A stretch of DNA of 64,000 nucleotides from positions 5,766,001 to 5,830,000 of the forward strand of contig NZ_LT629802.1 of assembly GCF_900106045.1 (NCBI RefSeq), read 5' to 3'. This document shows positions 20,933-30,871 of this stretch, in pieces (the first letter of the stretch is position 1; each line of letters begins with the position of its first letter). Both the position numbers and the translations under genes were made by a program. Below the pieces are notes generated by a model, which saw only the letters and a list, made by a program, of their open reading frames with translations, was not told the DNA's origin and did no database searches. Source of the DNA: Pseudomonas mucidolens. Lineage in GTDB: Bacteria; Pseudomonadota; Gammaproteobacteria; Pseudomonadales; Pseudomonadaceae.

Positions 20933-22261
20933 TTACTGGATCAACGAGCCGCGCAACGAGTGCGGTTGCGCCGCGTCGATGTACACGTCGGCGAACTGGC
21001 CGATCAAGGTCGGGTTGTCGCAACGGAAGTTAACGATTCGATTGTTTTCCGTGCGCCCCTGCAACTCGCCCGGGTCTTTTTTCGAATAGTCGGTGACCAG
21101 GATGCGCTGGATGGAACCGACCATTTGTCGGCTGATCTCGAAACCCTGTTGGTTGAGACGGTGCTGTAGCGCGTTCAGACGCTCTTTTTTCACGGTTTCC
21201 GGGGTTTCGTCCACGAGGTCTGCCGCCGGGGTGCCGGGGCGCTGGCTGTAGACAAACGAATAGGAAAAGTCGAAACCGACGTCTTCGATCAGCTTCATGG
21301 TTTGCGCGAAGTCTTTCTCGGTCTCGCCGGGGAACCCGACGATAAAGTCCGAGCTGATGCAGATCCCCGGCACTGCGGCGCGCAGTTTGCGCAGCTTGGA
21401 TTTGTATTCCAGGGCGGTGTGGTTGCGCTTCATCGCCGAAAGAATACGGTCCGAGCCCGATTGCACCGGCAAATGCAAATGCTTGACCAGCTCCGGGACC
21501 TCGGCGTGGGCCTGGATCAGGCTGTCGGAGAACTCCAGTGGATGCGAGGTGGTGTAGCGAATCCGCTCGATACCGTCGACTGCCGCCACGACGCGTATCA
21601 GCTCCGCCAGGTCCGCCAGGCGCCCGTCGTGGGTCAGGCCGCGATAGCCGTTGACGTTCTGCCCGAGCAGGGTCACTTCGCGCACGCCGTTTTCGGCCAG
21701 GTGAATGATTTCCGCCAGTACATCGTCAAACGGTCGGCTGACTTCTTCACCGCGGGTGTAAGGCACGACGCAGAACGTGCAGTACTTGCTGCAACCTTCC
21801 ATGACCGACACATACGCGCTCGGGCCGTCGATGCGCGGTTCGGGCAGGTGATCGAATTTTTCGATTTCAGGGAACGACACATCGACCTGCGGCAGCTTGG
21901 TGATACGCGCCGCGTCGATCATTTCCGGCAAGCGGTGCAGGGTTTGCGGGCCGAAGACCACGTCGACATAGGGGGCGCGGTCGCGAATCGCCGCGCCTTC
22001 CTGGCTGGCCACGCAACCGCCGACGGCAATCACCATGTCCGGATTGGCCAGTTTCAATTCACGCCAGCGGCCCAGTTGCGAGTAGACGCGGTCCTGGGCG
22101 CGTTCGCGGATCGAGCAGGTATTGAGCAGGATCACGTCGGCATCTTCGGCGCGGGCGGTGACTTCCAGGGCCTGGTGTTCACCCAGCAGATCGACCATGC
22201 GCGAGCTGTCGTACTCGTTCATTTGGCAACCGTGGGTTTCGATGTAGAGCTTCTTGGCCAT
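20933..22261 (-). CDS. miaB: tRNA-2-methylthio-N6-dimethylallyladenosine synthase MiaB
   Basis: A radical SAM methylthiotransferase that modifies A37 in tRNAs reading UNN codons. The N-terminal domain has the three cluster cysteines ([24 protein letters not shown]). The radical SAM motif is [13 protein letters not shown] domain closes the protein (about 375-440). The 442-residue length is normal. It is the first gene of the ybeZ-ybeY-corC-lnt block. Confidence 0.97.
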   Translation of the reverse strand: MAKKLYIETHGCQMNEYDSSRMVDLLGEHQALEVTARAEDADVILLNTCSIRERAQDRVYSQLGRWRELKLANPDMVIAVGGCVASQEGAAIRDRAPYVDVVFGPQTLHRLPEMIDAARITKLPQVDVSFPEIEKFDHLPEPRIDGPSAYVSVMEGCSKYCTFCVVPYTRGEEVSRPFDDVLAEIIHLAENGVREVTLLGQNVNGYRGLTHDGRLADLAELIRVVAAVDGIERIRYTTSHPLEFSDSLIQAHAEVPELVKHLHLPVQSGSDRILSAMKRNHTALEYKSKLRKLRAAVPGICISSDFIVGFPGETEKDFAQTMKLIEDVGFDFSYSFVYSQRPGTPAADLVDETPETVKKERLNALQHRLNQQGFEISRQMVGSIQRILVTDYSKKDPGELQGRTENNRIVNFRCDNPTLIGQFADVYIDAAQPHSLRGSLIQ

Positions 22262-22393
22262 GGGGGATCGTCAACTGGTGGTAAAGAACCGCGTATTATA
22301 GGGGGCATGCCCATTGGTTCCTAGCACTGTGCATCGGGTGCCATGCTATAGTTCGCGCCCTCTTTTATATCGCCGATGTGTTACTCGTCCCCC

Positions 22394-22720
22394 ATGACCA
22401 AACGTGAAGCTCCAATCTACAAGGTGATTTTCCTTAACCAGGGCCAGGTGTTCGAAATGTACGCCAAGCAGATCTATCAAAGTGATCTGTGGGGCTTCCT
22501 GGAAGTGGAAGAGTTCGTCTTCGGCGAGCGCACGCAGTTGGTCGTCGATCCGGGCGAGGAAAAGCTCAAGGCCCAGTTTGAGGGCGTGGTACGCAGTTTC
22601 GTGCCGATGCATTCGATCGTGCGCATCGATGAGGTCGAGCGCCTTGGCACGCCGAAGATCAGTGAAGCGCGTGGCGTGAGCAACGTCATGCCGTTTCCAA
22701 TGCTGATGCCTGAAAAGTAG
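22394..22720 (+). CDS. DUF1820 family protein
   Basis: A 108-residue soluble protein of unknown role found across gammaproteobacteria. The KVIFLNQGQVFEMYAKQ start and the SFVPMHSIVRIDEVE segment fit DUF1820, as does the C-terminal NVMPFP end. The ATG at 22394 begins MTKREAP; an in-frame ATG at 22376 adds six residues and cannot be excluded. It is divergent from miaB. Half a REP unit follows the stop. Confidence 0.88.
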   Translation: MTKREAPIYKVIFLNQGQVFEMYAKQIYQSDLWGFLEVEEFVFGERTQLVVDPGEEKLKAQFEGVVRSFVPMHSIVRIDEVERLGTPKISEARGVSNVMPFPMLMPEK

Positions 22721-22758
22721 GGCTTGCTCGCGAAAGGGCCTTCAGAGGCGCTGAAGAC

Positions 22759-23313
22759 TCAAGGCAGAGGCGAGAACGGTGAGCTCCCGTCCGCACTCTG
22801 CAGTTCCTGCAGGTAGTTGCGGAAAATCTGTCCCAGTACCTGAGTCGCCACTTCCAGCTCATCGCGCTGCATCTGCTCGGCCACCTCGTCAGCGGTGTCC
22901 AATGCCTCTTCAGCGCCGTTGACCGCCGCCATTTTCAGCACGATATACGCCTGAACGTTATTGGCCGCCACGCCTTCGCCGTGGAAGAACATGCTGCCCA
23001 GCTGGAATTGCGCCTGAGCATGCCCCTGCAGCGAAGCTTTCTCGAAGAAGCTCAAGGCCTTGTTCAGGTCGTGGGAAGGATTTTTGCTGTCGTGGAAGAA
23101 TTCACCCAACTCGTATTGCGCCTGCGCATCCCCACTGTCGGCCAGCGTCTGACAGGCGCTCAGTGCCTGCGCCTGGCTTTCGGGCTGAGTATCGAGGGTG
23201 CAGCGACCCATCGCCGGGATCAACAACGAGTTGCCGCCTGCTTGTGCTTGCGCGAGCAGCGGCTGAAGGAGCAACAGGCAGCCCAGTACCAGGGTGCGGC
23301 CGGTGCGTTTCAT
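22759..23313 (-). CDS. Secreted Sel1-like repeat protein
   Basis: A 184-residue protein with a clear signal peptide (cleavage after AQA). Sel1-type helical repeats follow, seen as DAQAQYELGEFFHD and HAQAQFQLGSMFFHGEGV. Such repeats bind partner proteins in the periplasm; no partner is indicated here. It lies downstream of hemL on the same strand but is separated from it by a terminator and 224 bases. Confidence 0.87.
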   Translation of the reverse strand: MKRTGRTLVLGCLLLLQPLLAQAQAGGNSLLIPAMGRCTLDTQPESQAQALSACQTLADSGDAQAQYELGEFFHDSKNPSHDLNKALSFFEKASLQGHAQAQFQLGSMFFHGEGVAANNVQAYIVLKMAAVNGAEEALDTADEVAEQMQRDELEVATQVLGQIFRNYLQELQSADGSSPFSPLP

Positions 23314-23500
23314 GGGAATCGACTTACCTCTGACGGGGCGTGTGAATCACAGCGTGATCCAATAAGCGCGCATTATGAAATAAGCAGGCCACTGCTTACA
23401 AAGTCTTTACTCGTTTTTCTGCTGCGTTGGCAAGTTATCCGCCGGATTGCAGGTGATTTCTCGAAAAAATAAGAAAATAACTGTAAGCAAGGTAGCAAAT

Positions 23501-23525
23501 CTGACGCCGCCATGGGCGACGTCAG
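23501..23525 (-). terminator. Stem-loop terminator downstream of hemL
   Basis: An 11-base inverted repeat with one mismatch and a 3-base loop starts 12 bases after the hemL stop and is followed on the minus strand by a T-containing stretch. A GTTTT run on the plus side suggests it may work in both directions. Confidence 0.7.
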
Positions 23526-23537
23526 GTTTTAGCCGAC

Positions 23538-24821
23538 TTATTTCAGGGCGGCGAAGGCGCGTTCAGCAGCGTCAAGGGTCAATTTCAGCTCGGTTTCACC
23601 GTGAGCGATGGAGGTGAAGCCTGCCTCAAAGGCGCTCGGCGCGAGATAAACGCCGCCTTCCAGCATCAAGTGGAAGAAGCGTTTGAACAGATCGGCATCG
23701 CTGCCCATTACGTCGTCGAAGGTCACGATATCGTCGGCACCGCTGAAATACAGGCCAAACATGCCTCCGGCCTGTGTGGTGACGAACGGTATGCCCGCCG
23801 CATCGGCACGTTGTTGCAGGCCGTCCAGCAGGCGCGTGGTGTAGTCGGCCAGTTCGGCGTGGAAGCCAGGGCGACTGATCAGGCGCAAGGTGGTGAGGCC
23901 CGCGGCCATGGCCAGCGGGTTGCCGGACAGGGTGCCGGCCTGGTAGACCGGGCCCAGCGGTGCGATGTGCTGCATGATCTCGCGCTTGCCGCCGAAGCAG
24001 CCGACCGGCATGCCGCCGCCGATGATCTTGCCGAAGGTGCTCAAGTCCGGCGTGACGCCGTAATGTGCCTGGGCCCCGCCGAGGGCAACGCGGAAGCCGG
24101 TCATCACTTCATCGAAAATCAACACGACGCCGTGTTTGTCACACTGTTCACGCAGACCTTCGAGGAAACCGGGCGCTGGCGGTACGCAGTTCATGTTGCC
24201 GGCCACGGGTTCGACGATGATGCACGCCACCTCCTGACCGACTTCGCCGAGCATCTGCTCGACGGCGGCGATGTCGTTGAAGGGCAAGGTCAACGTGTGT
24301 TTGGCAAACGCAGCCGGCACACCGGCCGAACTCGGCACACCTTGGGTCAGCAGGCCGGAGCCGGTCTTGACCAGCAGGCTGTCGGAGTGACCGTGGTAGC
24401 AACCTTCGAATTTGATGATGCTGTCGCGGCCAGTAAAACCACGGGCCAGACGAATCGCGCTCATGGTGGCCTCGGTGCCGGAACTGACCATCCGGACCAT
24501 CTCCATCGACGGCACGATGGCGCAGACCAGGTCGGCCATCTCGGTTTCCATGGCGGTCGGGGCGCCGTAGGACAGGCCGTGTTCCAACTGCTTGCGCACG
24601 GCGTCCAGCACCTCCGGATGGCTGTGACCGAGGATCATCGGCCCCCAGGACCCGACGTAGTCGACGTAGCGCTTGTCATCTTCGTCGGTGACGTAGGCGC
24701 CTTCGGCATGCTTGAAGAACAGCGGCGTGCCGCCCACGCTTTTGAAAGCGCGCACCGGCGAGTTCACGCCACCGGGGATGTGTTTCTGGGCGTTGGCAAA
24801 CAGGGTTTCGGAACGAGACAT
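23538..24821 (-). CDS. hemL: Glutamate-1-semialdehyde 2,1-aminomutase
   Basis: A PLP enzyme that converts glutamate-1-semialdehyde to 5-aminolevulinate, the committed step to haem in the C5 pathway. The PLP lysine lies in [14 protein letters not shown]. The FDEVMTGFR segment holds the cofactor aspartate. The length of 427 aa is normal. It follows thiE by 17 bases, so thiD-thiE-hemL probably form one transcript. Confidence 0.97.
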   Translation of the reverse strand: MSRSETLFANAQKHIPGGVNSPVRAFKSVGGTPLFFKHAEGAYVTDEDDKRYVDYVGSWGPMILGHSHPEVLDAVRKQLEHGLSYGAPTAMETEMADLVCAIVPSMEMVRMVSSGTEATMSAIRLARGFTGRDSIIKFEGCYHGHSDSLLVKTGSGLLTQGVPSSAGVPAAFAKHTLTLPFNDIAAVEQMLGEVGQEVACIIVEPVAGNMNCVPPAPGFLEGLREQCDKHGVVLIFDEVMTGFRVALGGAQAHYGVTPDLSTFGKIIGGGMPVGCFGGKREIMQHIAPLGPVYQAGTLSGNPLAMAAGLTTLRLISRPGFHAELADYTTRLLDGLQQRADAAGIPFVTTQAGGMFGLYFSGADDIVTFDDVMGSDADLFKRFFHLMLEGGVYLAPSAFEAGFTSIAHGETELKLTLDAAERAFAALK

Positions 24822-24838
24822 GGGGAGGTTCTCTGAAT

Positions 24839-25462
24839 TCAGGATTTGAGGAGTTCATTGAAGGCGCGGGCGCGGCGCGTCACTTCCTGGGCGCTGTCAG
24901 CACCAAACAGGCCGTGGACCACCGCCAGCAGGTCGGCGCCGTGGGCCACCAGCGGTTCGGCGTTCTCCAGGGTAATGCCACCGATCGCGCAGATCGGCAC
25001 GTGCAGCCGGGCGCGAGCCTCGGTCAACAGCTCAACGGTGGCCGCCGGCGCGCCGGGTTTGGTGGTGGAATTGAAGAAGCGGCCGAAGGCGATGTAACTG
25101 GCACCTTCCTTGGCGGCCTGTTCGGCCAGTTCGATCTGACTGTGGCAGGTGGCGCCGATGATTGCCCCACGCCCCAGCAACGCCCGGGCCGGGGTCAGTG
25201 GGCCGTCGGTCTGGCCCAAGTGTACGCCGACGCCCAAGCGTGCAGCCAACTCGGCGTCGTCATTGATGATCAACTGAGTCTTGTAGCGTGAGCACAGGTC
25301 GCGCAGTTTTTCGGCTTCACGCAGGCGGCGCGCCTCGTCGCTGCTTTTATCGCGGTATTGCAGCAAGGTCACGCCACCGTCCAAGGCCGCCTCGACGTAG
25401 GTGAGGAACTTTCCGGCCAGTAGTTGGCTGTCGGTAATGGCGTAAAGGCCACGTAGTTTCAT
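24839..25462 (-). CDS. thiE: Thiamine-phosphate synthase
   Basis: ThiE joins the pyrimidine pyrophosphate (HMP-PP) and thiazole phosphate to make thiamine phosphate. Motifs include [28 protein letters not shown] and the phosphate-binding AIGGIT segment. It has 207 aa and starts 18 bases after thiD. No TPP riboswitch is visible ahead of the operon. Confidence 0.96.
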   Translation of the reverse strand: MKLRGLYAITDSQLLAGKFLTYVEAALDGGVTLLQYRDKSSDEARRLREAEKLRDLCSRYKTQLIINDDAELAARLGVGVHLGQTDGPLTPARALLGRGAIIGATCHSQIELAEQAAKEGASYIAFGRFFNSTTKPGAPAATVELLTEARARLHVPICAIGGITLENAEPLVAHGADLLAVVHGLFGADSAQEVTRRARAFNELLKS

Positions 25463-25480
25463 CGGACAGGCCTCTTGATA

Positions 25481-26278
25481 TTACGAGCAGAAATCCAGCG
25501 GCAAACGACGAGGCACATACTGTCCCTGGCCGAGTTGTTCGGCGTCACGCAGGGTACGCCAAGTGTAAGCGAGGGCTGACTCCACGGCGCTGTCCAGCCG
25601 TTCGCCCTGGGCCAGACGGCCGGCGAGGGCGCTGGCCAGGGTACAACCAGAACCGTGATAACTGCCGGGCAGGCGCTGACAGGTAAACGTGTGACGAGTA
25701 CCGTCGCGGCTATACAGGCGATTGTGGACTTCCTGCTCGTCGCCGTGACCGCCGGTGATCAGCAGGTGCCGGATAAACGGCAACAGCTTCTCGGCGCATT
25801 CGTCCGCCGTGCCTTCGGGCAGATCGGCGAGGATGCGTGCTTCGGGCAGGTTGGGCGTGGCAATCAACGACAACGGCAATAACCGCTCACGCATCGCGTA
25901 GCCGACCTCGTCCCTGCCCAGGCTGCCGCCACCGCCGGCGCGCAGGACTGGGTCGCAGACCACCGGCAGATGCGGGTGCTCCTTCAGCAGTTCGACCACG
26001 GTGTCGACCATCGCGATGGAACCCAGCATACCCAGTTTGACCGCGGCCACTTCGGAGTCGCCAAGTACGGCGTTGGCCTGAGCCAATACCCAGTCGCGAT
26101 CGAGTACGCGGAAATCGCTGACATTGACCGTGTTCTGTACCGTCAGCGCAGTGACGGCCGGGGCCGCATGACAGCCTTGGGCGAGCAGGGCTTCGATATC
26201 TGCCTGCAGGCCGGCGCCACCACTGGGATCATGGCCGGAGAGACAGAGGACAACAGGGCGAGAGCTGTAGATATTCAT
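25481..26278 (-). CDS. thiD: Hydroxymethylpyrimidine/phosphomethylpyrimidine kinase
   Basis: ThiD phosphorylates HMP twice to HMP-PP for ThiE. The protein is a ribokinase-fold kinase with SGHDPSGGAGLQADIEA at the N-terminus and the GSGCTLASALAGRLAQG anion hole near the C-terminus. The start at 26278 (MNIYSSRPVVLCL) gives 265 aa; an upstream in-frame start adds seven residues. It is first in a thiD-thiE-hemL unit and divergent from ladS. Confidence 0.95.
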   Translation of the reverse strand: MNIYSSRPVVLCLSGHDPSGGAGLQADIEALLAQGCHAAPAVTALTVQNTVNVSDFRVLDRDWVLAQANAVLGDSEVAAVKLGMLGSIAMVDTVVELLKEHPHLPVVCDPVLRAGGGGSLGRDEVGYAMRERLLPLSLIATPNLPEARILADLPEGTADECAEKLLPFIRHLLITGGHGDEQEVHNRLYSRDGTRHTFTCQRLPGSYHGSGCTLASALAGRLAQGERLDSAVESALAYTWRTLRDAEQLGQGQYVPRRLPLDFCS

Positions 26279-26562
26279 GGTGCGCGAGCTTACCACCAAA
26301 CGCTTTTTGCGTGGCTGTCGGGGAGCGCGTGAATTTCAGGGAAATGTGGTAGCTGGGTGGCGCACTGCTATCATCCGGGGTCGATGCGAAACTGCCTGAG
26401 AGGCCCGCGTTAGAGCCTTTAAAGAATTATTTCAATGGTGTCCTTTGGCCTTTACCGGCTATGCTAGAGTGGATCCAAATAACTACAGTATCGCCGGTAT
26501 ACGTCTTCTCAAAAGGACTGGGGGGCTTTTTGACATAACCGGACAGGCCACGCTGGGGCTCT

Positions 26563-28932
26563 ATGCGCTATCTGCTGATGTTTCTCTTGTGCGGGCTGCC
26601 GATGTTGGCCGGTGCAGTCGAGTTCAATGAACTCACGCCAAGCCTTCCCCTGGGCCAAGCCATGCAAGTGCTCGAAGACCCGAGTGGCAGTATCAGCCCT
26701 GAAGAAGCGCGCTCAGCCGCATTCGCCAGTCGGTACATCCCCCATGAAAAAGCCACGCTGAATGCCGGCTATTCGCGTTCGGTGTTCTGGCTCAAGGTCG
26801 ACCTGCATTACGTTCCCAAGGATCCCGATGCCCGGCGTAGCTGGTTGCTGGAGCTGGCCTATCCGCCCCTCGATCATCTCGAGTTATACGTACCCGACAA
26901 CGCGGGCGGCTATCGCTTGGCCGGGCGTACGGGAGACGCGTTGCCCTTTTCAAGTCGTGAAATTCGCCAGAATAATTACCTGTTCAATGTTGACTTCGAT
27001 CCCGGCGATCAGAAAACCCTTTACCTGCGCCTGCAAAGCGAAGGCTCGATCCAGGCACCGCTGACCCTCTGGTCGAATACTGCGTACCTCGAAGAACAGC
27101 CGGTGCGCCTGTATGTACTGGGCGTGATCTACGGTGTGTTGCTGGGGATGCTGGTCTACAACCTGTTCATCTACCTCAGCGTGCGCGACACCAGCTACCT
27201 TTATTACATCTTCTATATTGCCTCGTTCGGCATGTACCAGCTCTCGGTGAACGGCGCGGCGGTGGAGTATTTCTGGCCTGACAACCCGTGGTGGGCAAAT
27301 GCCGCGACACCGTTTCTGATTGGCGCATCGGCGTTGTTCGGCAGCCTGTTTGCCCGCAGCTTTCTGCACACCGCTGTCTATAGCCGCTGGACTGACCGTG
27401 TATTGCTGGCGTTGGTGGGCAGCGGCGCGGTGGTGATGTTGTTGTCGCTGATGACCAGCTATGCCTTGGCCCTGCGCCTGGCAACCGGCCTGGCGCTGAT
27501 TTTTACCGTGAGTATTTTTGTCGCGGGAATCATCGCCTGGTGCCGCGGCCAGCGGGTGGCGCGCTACTTCATCATTGCCTGGACGGCGTTCCTGATTGGC
27601 GGGGTGGTGAATACGATGATGGTGCTCGGCTACCTGCCGAATGTGTTTATCACCATGTATTCCAGCCAGATCGGTTCGGCCATCGAAGTGGCGTTGCTGT
27701 CTTTGGCCCTGGCCGACCGTATCAACTCGATGCGTGAACAACAGGCGCAAACTCTCTTCGACGCCAGCCAGAAACTGGAAGTGCTCAACCAGCAATTGGC
27801 CCACAGCAATCGGTTGAAAGACGAGTTCCTCGCCACGTTGACCCACGAGCTGCGTACCCCGATGAACGGCGTCATCGGTTCCCTGGAATTGATGCAAACC
27901 GTGCCGCTTGCAGGCGAGCTGGCACATTATCAACAGACGGCTGCCGGCTCCGCCCGAGACATGATGCGCATGGTCAACGGTATCCTCACGCTGACCGAAT
28001 TGCAGGCGGGTCGCCTCAGAGCAAAGTCACAAGTGTTCAGCCTGCGCGGCGTGCTCGACACTTTGCGCCAACAATTTTTGGCCCCTGCGCTGAACAAGGG
28101 CCTGACGTTTTCCATTGATGTCGCGGACGAGCTGCCGGACCGCTTGCACGGGGATGCCGACAAGCTGGTGCAATGTCTCGAGTGCCTGCTGGACAACGCC
28201 TTCAAGTTCACCCACGAAGGCGTGGTGCGCGTGCGCGTGGTTGGGCTACCCGATGCGCAAGGCCAACTGCGCTTGACGTTTATTGTCAGCGATACCGGCA
28301 TTGGCTTTGCTCATCTGGACGAGGCGGCGCTGTATCAGCGTTTCTTCCAGCTCGATGGTTCGACGACCCGCGAATACGGTGGCCTGGGTATTGGCCTGGC
28401 GATCTGCCGGCAACTGATCGAATTGCTCGACGGGGGTCTGACTCATCATTCCGAGCCCAACAAGGGCAGCCGTTTCCAGTTGGAACTGACGGTTGTCGCC
28501 GTGCCGCCTGAACCATTGCGCACTGTCGATGCGCGACGGGCGCCCCAGGACTGTACGGTATTGCTGGTGGACGACAACAGCGTTGCACAGTTGGTGGTGC
28601 GCGGCATGTTGCTCAAGTTGGGGTATCGGGTAAAGGTCGTCGACAGCGCGCCTGCGGCGCTGATGATGTTGCAGGATGAGACGTTTGATGCGGTGCTGCT
28701 GGACATGTCGCAGGACGGATTTTCTCTGTGTTGCCAGATGCGTGCATTGCCGGGCTGTGGCGAGTTGCCGGTGATCGCCTTGAGTGGGGCACTGGAAAGC
28801 CTGGCACGTGAGCGTTCTCAAGGTGTTGGTATCACCGAACAACTGGTCAAGCCGGTACGTTTCGAGGCATTGCAGGCGGTGTTGCAGCGTCGCTTGCTCT
28901 GCCCGTTGGAGGGTGAAAGCGCCGGCAGTTAG
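26563..28932 (+). CDS. ladS: Hybrid sensor histidine kinase LadS
   Basis: A 789-residue membrane hybrid kinase with the LadS domain order. A signal peptide (1-18) precedes a 7TMR-DISMED2 sensor (about 25-160), seven membrane helices (about 180-395), a HisKA domain with the phosphoacceptor His428 (LTHELRTPMNG), HATPase (DTGIGF, GGLGIGLAI) and a receiver with Asp714 and the lysine of LVKP. In P. aeruginosa, LadS feeds the GacS/GacA-Rsm pathway, favours biofilm and T6SS over motility and acute traits, and sits beside thiD as here. Whether it does so in this strain is inference. Confidence 0.9.
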   Translation: MRYLLMFLLCGLPMLAGAVEFNELTPSLPLGQAMQVLEDPSGSISPEEARSAAFASRYIPHEKATLNAGYSRSVFWLKVDLHYVPKDPDARRSWLLELAYPPLDHLELYVPDNAGGYRLAGRTGDALPFSSREIRQNNYLFNVDFDPGDQKTLYLRLQSEGSIQAPLTLWSNTAYLEEQPVRLYVLGVIYGVLLGMLVYNLFIYLSVRDTSYLYYIFYIASFGMYQLSVNGAAVEYFWPDNPWWANAATPFLIGASALFGSLFARSFLHTAVYSRWTDRVLLALVGSGAVVMLLSLMTSYALALRLATGLALIFTVSIFVAGIIAWCRGQRVARYFIIAWTAFLIGGVVNTMMVLGYLPNVFITMYSSQIGSAIEVALLSLALADRINSMREQQAQTLFDASQKLEVLNQQLAHSNRLKDEFLATLTHELRTPMNGVIGSLELMQTVPLAGELAHYQQTAAGSARDMMRMVNGILTLTELQAGRLRAKSQVFSLRGVLDTLRQQFLAPALNKGLTFSIDVADELPDRLHGDADKLVQCLECLLDNAFKFTHEGVVRVRVVGLPDAQGQLRLTFIVSDTGIGFAHLDEAALYQRFFQLDGSTTREYGGLGIGLAICRQLIELLDGGLTHHSEPNKGSRFQLELTVVAVPPEPLRTVDARRAPQDCTVLLVDDNSVAQLVVRGMLLKLGYRVKVVDSAPAALMMLQDETFDAVLLDMSQDGFSLCCQMRALPGCGELPVIALSGALESLARERSQGVGITEQLVKPVRFEALQAVLQRRLLCPLEGESAGS

Positions 28933-29020
28933 GCGTGTATGTCACTTTTTTAAGCGCGGCGAGGGTGCTTAACTGAAAATCAGGCCATGAATCACCACGG
29001 CCTTTTCCAGGAGGCCCGTC

Positions 29021-30673
29021 ATGAATCTGCACTCGTTCGCCGAAACCCACGACGTCACCAACCAGCCACCGTCCCTCGACGGCGCCAATCTGTATCGTCT
29101 GGATCTGCCCTTGCAGGAATGGTCCCGACGCTTTGGCGCGGGTTGGGCCGAGGAACGCATCGACGCTTACGGCGCGCTCGCTGGCGGCCCGTTGATGGCC
29201 GCGGGTTTTCTGGCGAACGAGAACAAGCCGGTGTTCAGCAGCCATGACCGTTATGGGCATAGGATTGACCTGGTGACGTTTCATCCGGCGTATCACGAAT
29301 TGATGCGTACCGCGGTTGAACATGGCTTGCCGTCGCTGCCCTGGGCTCATCCACAATCCGGCGCCCATGTCGCTCGAGCGGCCATGACTTACCTGCACAG
29401 CCAGGCCGAAGCGGGTACCGGCTGCCCGTTGACCATGACCTTTGCCTGCGTGCCGGCGTTGCGCCTGCAGCCGGATCTGGCTGATACCTGGTTGCCGAAA
29501 ATCCTCAGCACCGACTACGACTCACGCAACGTCGGCATTGCCCACAAGGCGGGCGCGACGATTGGCATGGCGATGACCGAGAAACAGGGCGGCACCGACG
29601 TGCGCGCCAATACTACCCGCGCCTATCCGGTCGGCGCAGGTGGTCCGGGCCAGCCCTACGAGTTGGTGGGGCACAAGTGGTTTTGCTCGGCGCCGATGTG
29701 CGATGCGTTCTTGACCCTGGCCCAGACCGACAAGGGCCTGACCTGTTTCCTGCTGCCGCGTCAGCGTCCGGATGACACCCGCAATCAGTTCTACATCCAG
29801 CGCCTGAAAAACAAACTCGGCAATTGCTCCAACGCCTCCAGCGAAGTGGAGTTTCGCGGTGCCCTGGCGTGGATGGTCGGCGAGGAAGGGCGTGGCGTGC
29901 CGACCATTATCGAGATGGTCGCCATGACCCGCTTCGATTGTATGGTCGGTTCCAGTGCGCTGATGCGCCAGGCGTTGACCCAGGCCAGCCATCACTGCGC
30001 GCATCGTGCGGTGGGCGGACGTGTCCTCAGTGAGCAGCCGTTGATGCAAAACGTGCTGGCCGACCTGGCCCTTGAAAGCGAAGCGGCCCTGGCCTTGAGC
30101 ATGCGCATGGGGCGGGCGCTGGACCACCTGGGCGATGAGCAGGAAGCCAAGTTCGCGCGGTTGGTGACGGCGGTGGGCAAGTATTGGATCTGCAAGCGTG
30201 CCCCGGCGATGATCAACGAAGCCGCTGAGTGCATGGGGGGCGCCGGGTATGTCGAGGACAGCATCTTGCCGCGCTTGTACCGTGAGGCGCCGGTCAATTC
30301 GACGTGGGAAGGCTCCGGCAACGTGCAGTGTCTGGATGTGCTGCGGGCGCTGTCGAAAGAGCCCGGAGTCTTGGAAACCTTGTTTGTCGAGCTGGGGGAC
30401 GGGCATGGCGATACACGCCTGGCTCGGCACATTGAACAGTTGAAATTGGCGTTTATGGATACTCAGGACATTCAGTACCGCGCGCGACAACTGACCGAGG
30501 ATATTGCGCTGGCGTTGCAGGCCAAGCTGTTGCTGGAGGCGGGTAATGCCAGTGTCAGTGATGGGTTTATAGCCAGCCGGCTGGGTGAGTCGTCGGGACG
30601 GGTCTACGGCACCTTGCCGCGAGGTGTGGATGTGCAGGCTATCGTCGCCCGCTCCACGCCCCCAACCCTCTGA
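29021..30673 (+). CDS. Acyl-CoA dehydrogenase, AidB-like
   Basis: A flavin-dependent acyl-CoA dehydrogenase family protein of 550 aa. The N-terminal extension, the MTEKQGGTDVRANTT FAD segment, RLKNKLGNCSNASSEVEF and the C-terminal YREAPVNSTWEGSGNV segment fit the AidB/isovaleryl-CoA branch. E. coli AidB binds DNA and is induced by alkylation, but its enzymatic substrate is uncertain, so I do not assign one here. An AGGAGG ribosome binding site precedes the ATG. It is flanked by ladS and a REP pair. Confidence 0.9.
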   Translation: MNLHSFAETHDVTNQPPSLDGANLYRLDLPLQEWSRRFGAGWAEERIDAYGALAGGPLMAAGFLANENKPVFSSHDRYGHRIDLVTFHPAYHELMRTAVEHGLPSLPWAHPQSGAHVARAAMTYLHSQAEAGTGCPLTMTFACVPALRLQPDLADTWLPKILSTDYDSRNVGIAHKAGATIGMAMTEKQGGTDVRANTTRAYPVGAGGPGQPYELVGHKWFCSAPMCDAFLTLAQTDKGLTCFLLPRQRPDDTRNQFYIQRLKNKLGNCSNASSEVEFRGALAWMVGEEGRGVPTIIEMVAMTRFDCMVGSSALMRQALTQASHHCAHRAVGGRVLSEQPLMQNVLADLALESEAALALSMRMGRALDHLGDEQEAKFARLVTAVGKYWICKRAPAMINEAAECMGGAGYVEDSILPRLYREAPVNSTWEGSGNVQCLDVLRALSKEPGVLETLFVELGDGHGDTRLARHIEQLKLAFMDTQDIQYRARQLTEDIALALQAKLLLEAGNASVSDGFIASRLGESSGRVYGTLPRGVDVQAIVARSTPPTL

Positions 30674-30691
30674 ATAAACGCAATCCAAAAA

Positions 30692-30783
30692 ATGTGGGAG
30701 CGGGCTTGCTCGCGATGGCGTTGGGTCAGTCAACATAGGTAATGGCTGATCCACCGCTATCGCGAGCAAGCCCGCTCCCACAT
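30692..30783. repeat. REP-type inverted repeat pair
   Basis: A near-perfect facing pair of ATGTGGGAGCGGGCTTGCTC units lies between the acyl-CoA dehydrogenase and amn. Confidence 0.88.
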
Positions 30784-30871
30784 GGATTGACGGCATGCTA
30801 ATTCTAAGTTTGCGTCTGGCAACGATACAGGCAAGATGAACACCTGCAAGTCAGCACACAGGATGCTTACC

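Noticed and set aside
26380..26420. CTGAGAG next to the thiD/ladS intergenic region, like the TPP riboswitch core
   Set aside because: It is on the plus strand facing ladS, not thiD, and the other conserved TPP elements are not present.
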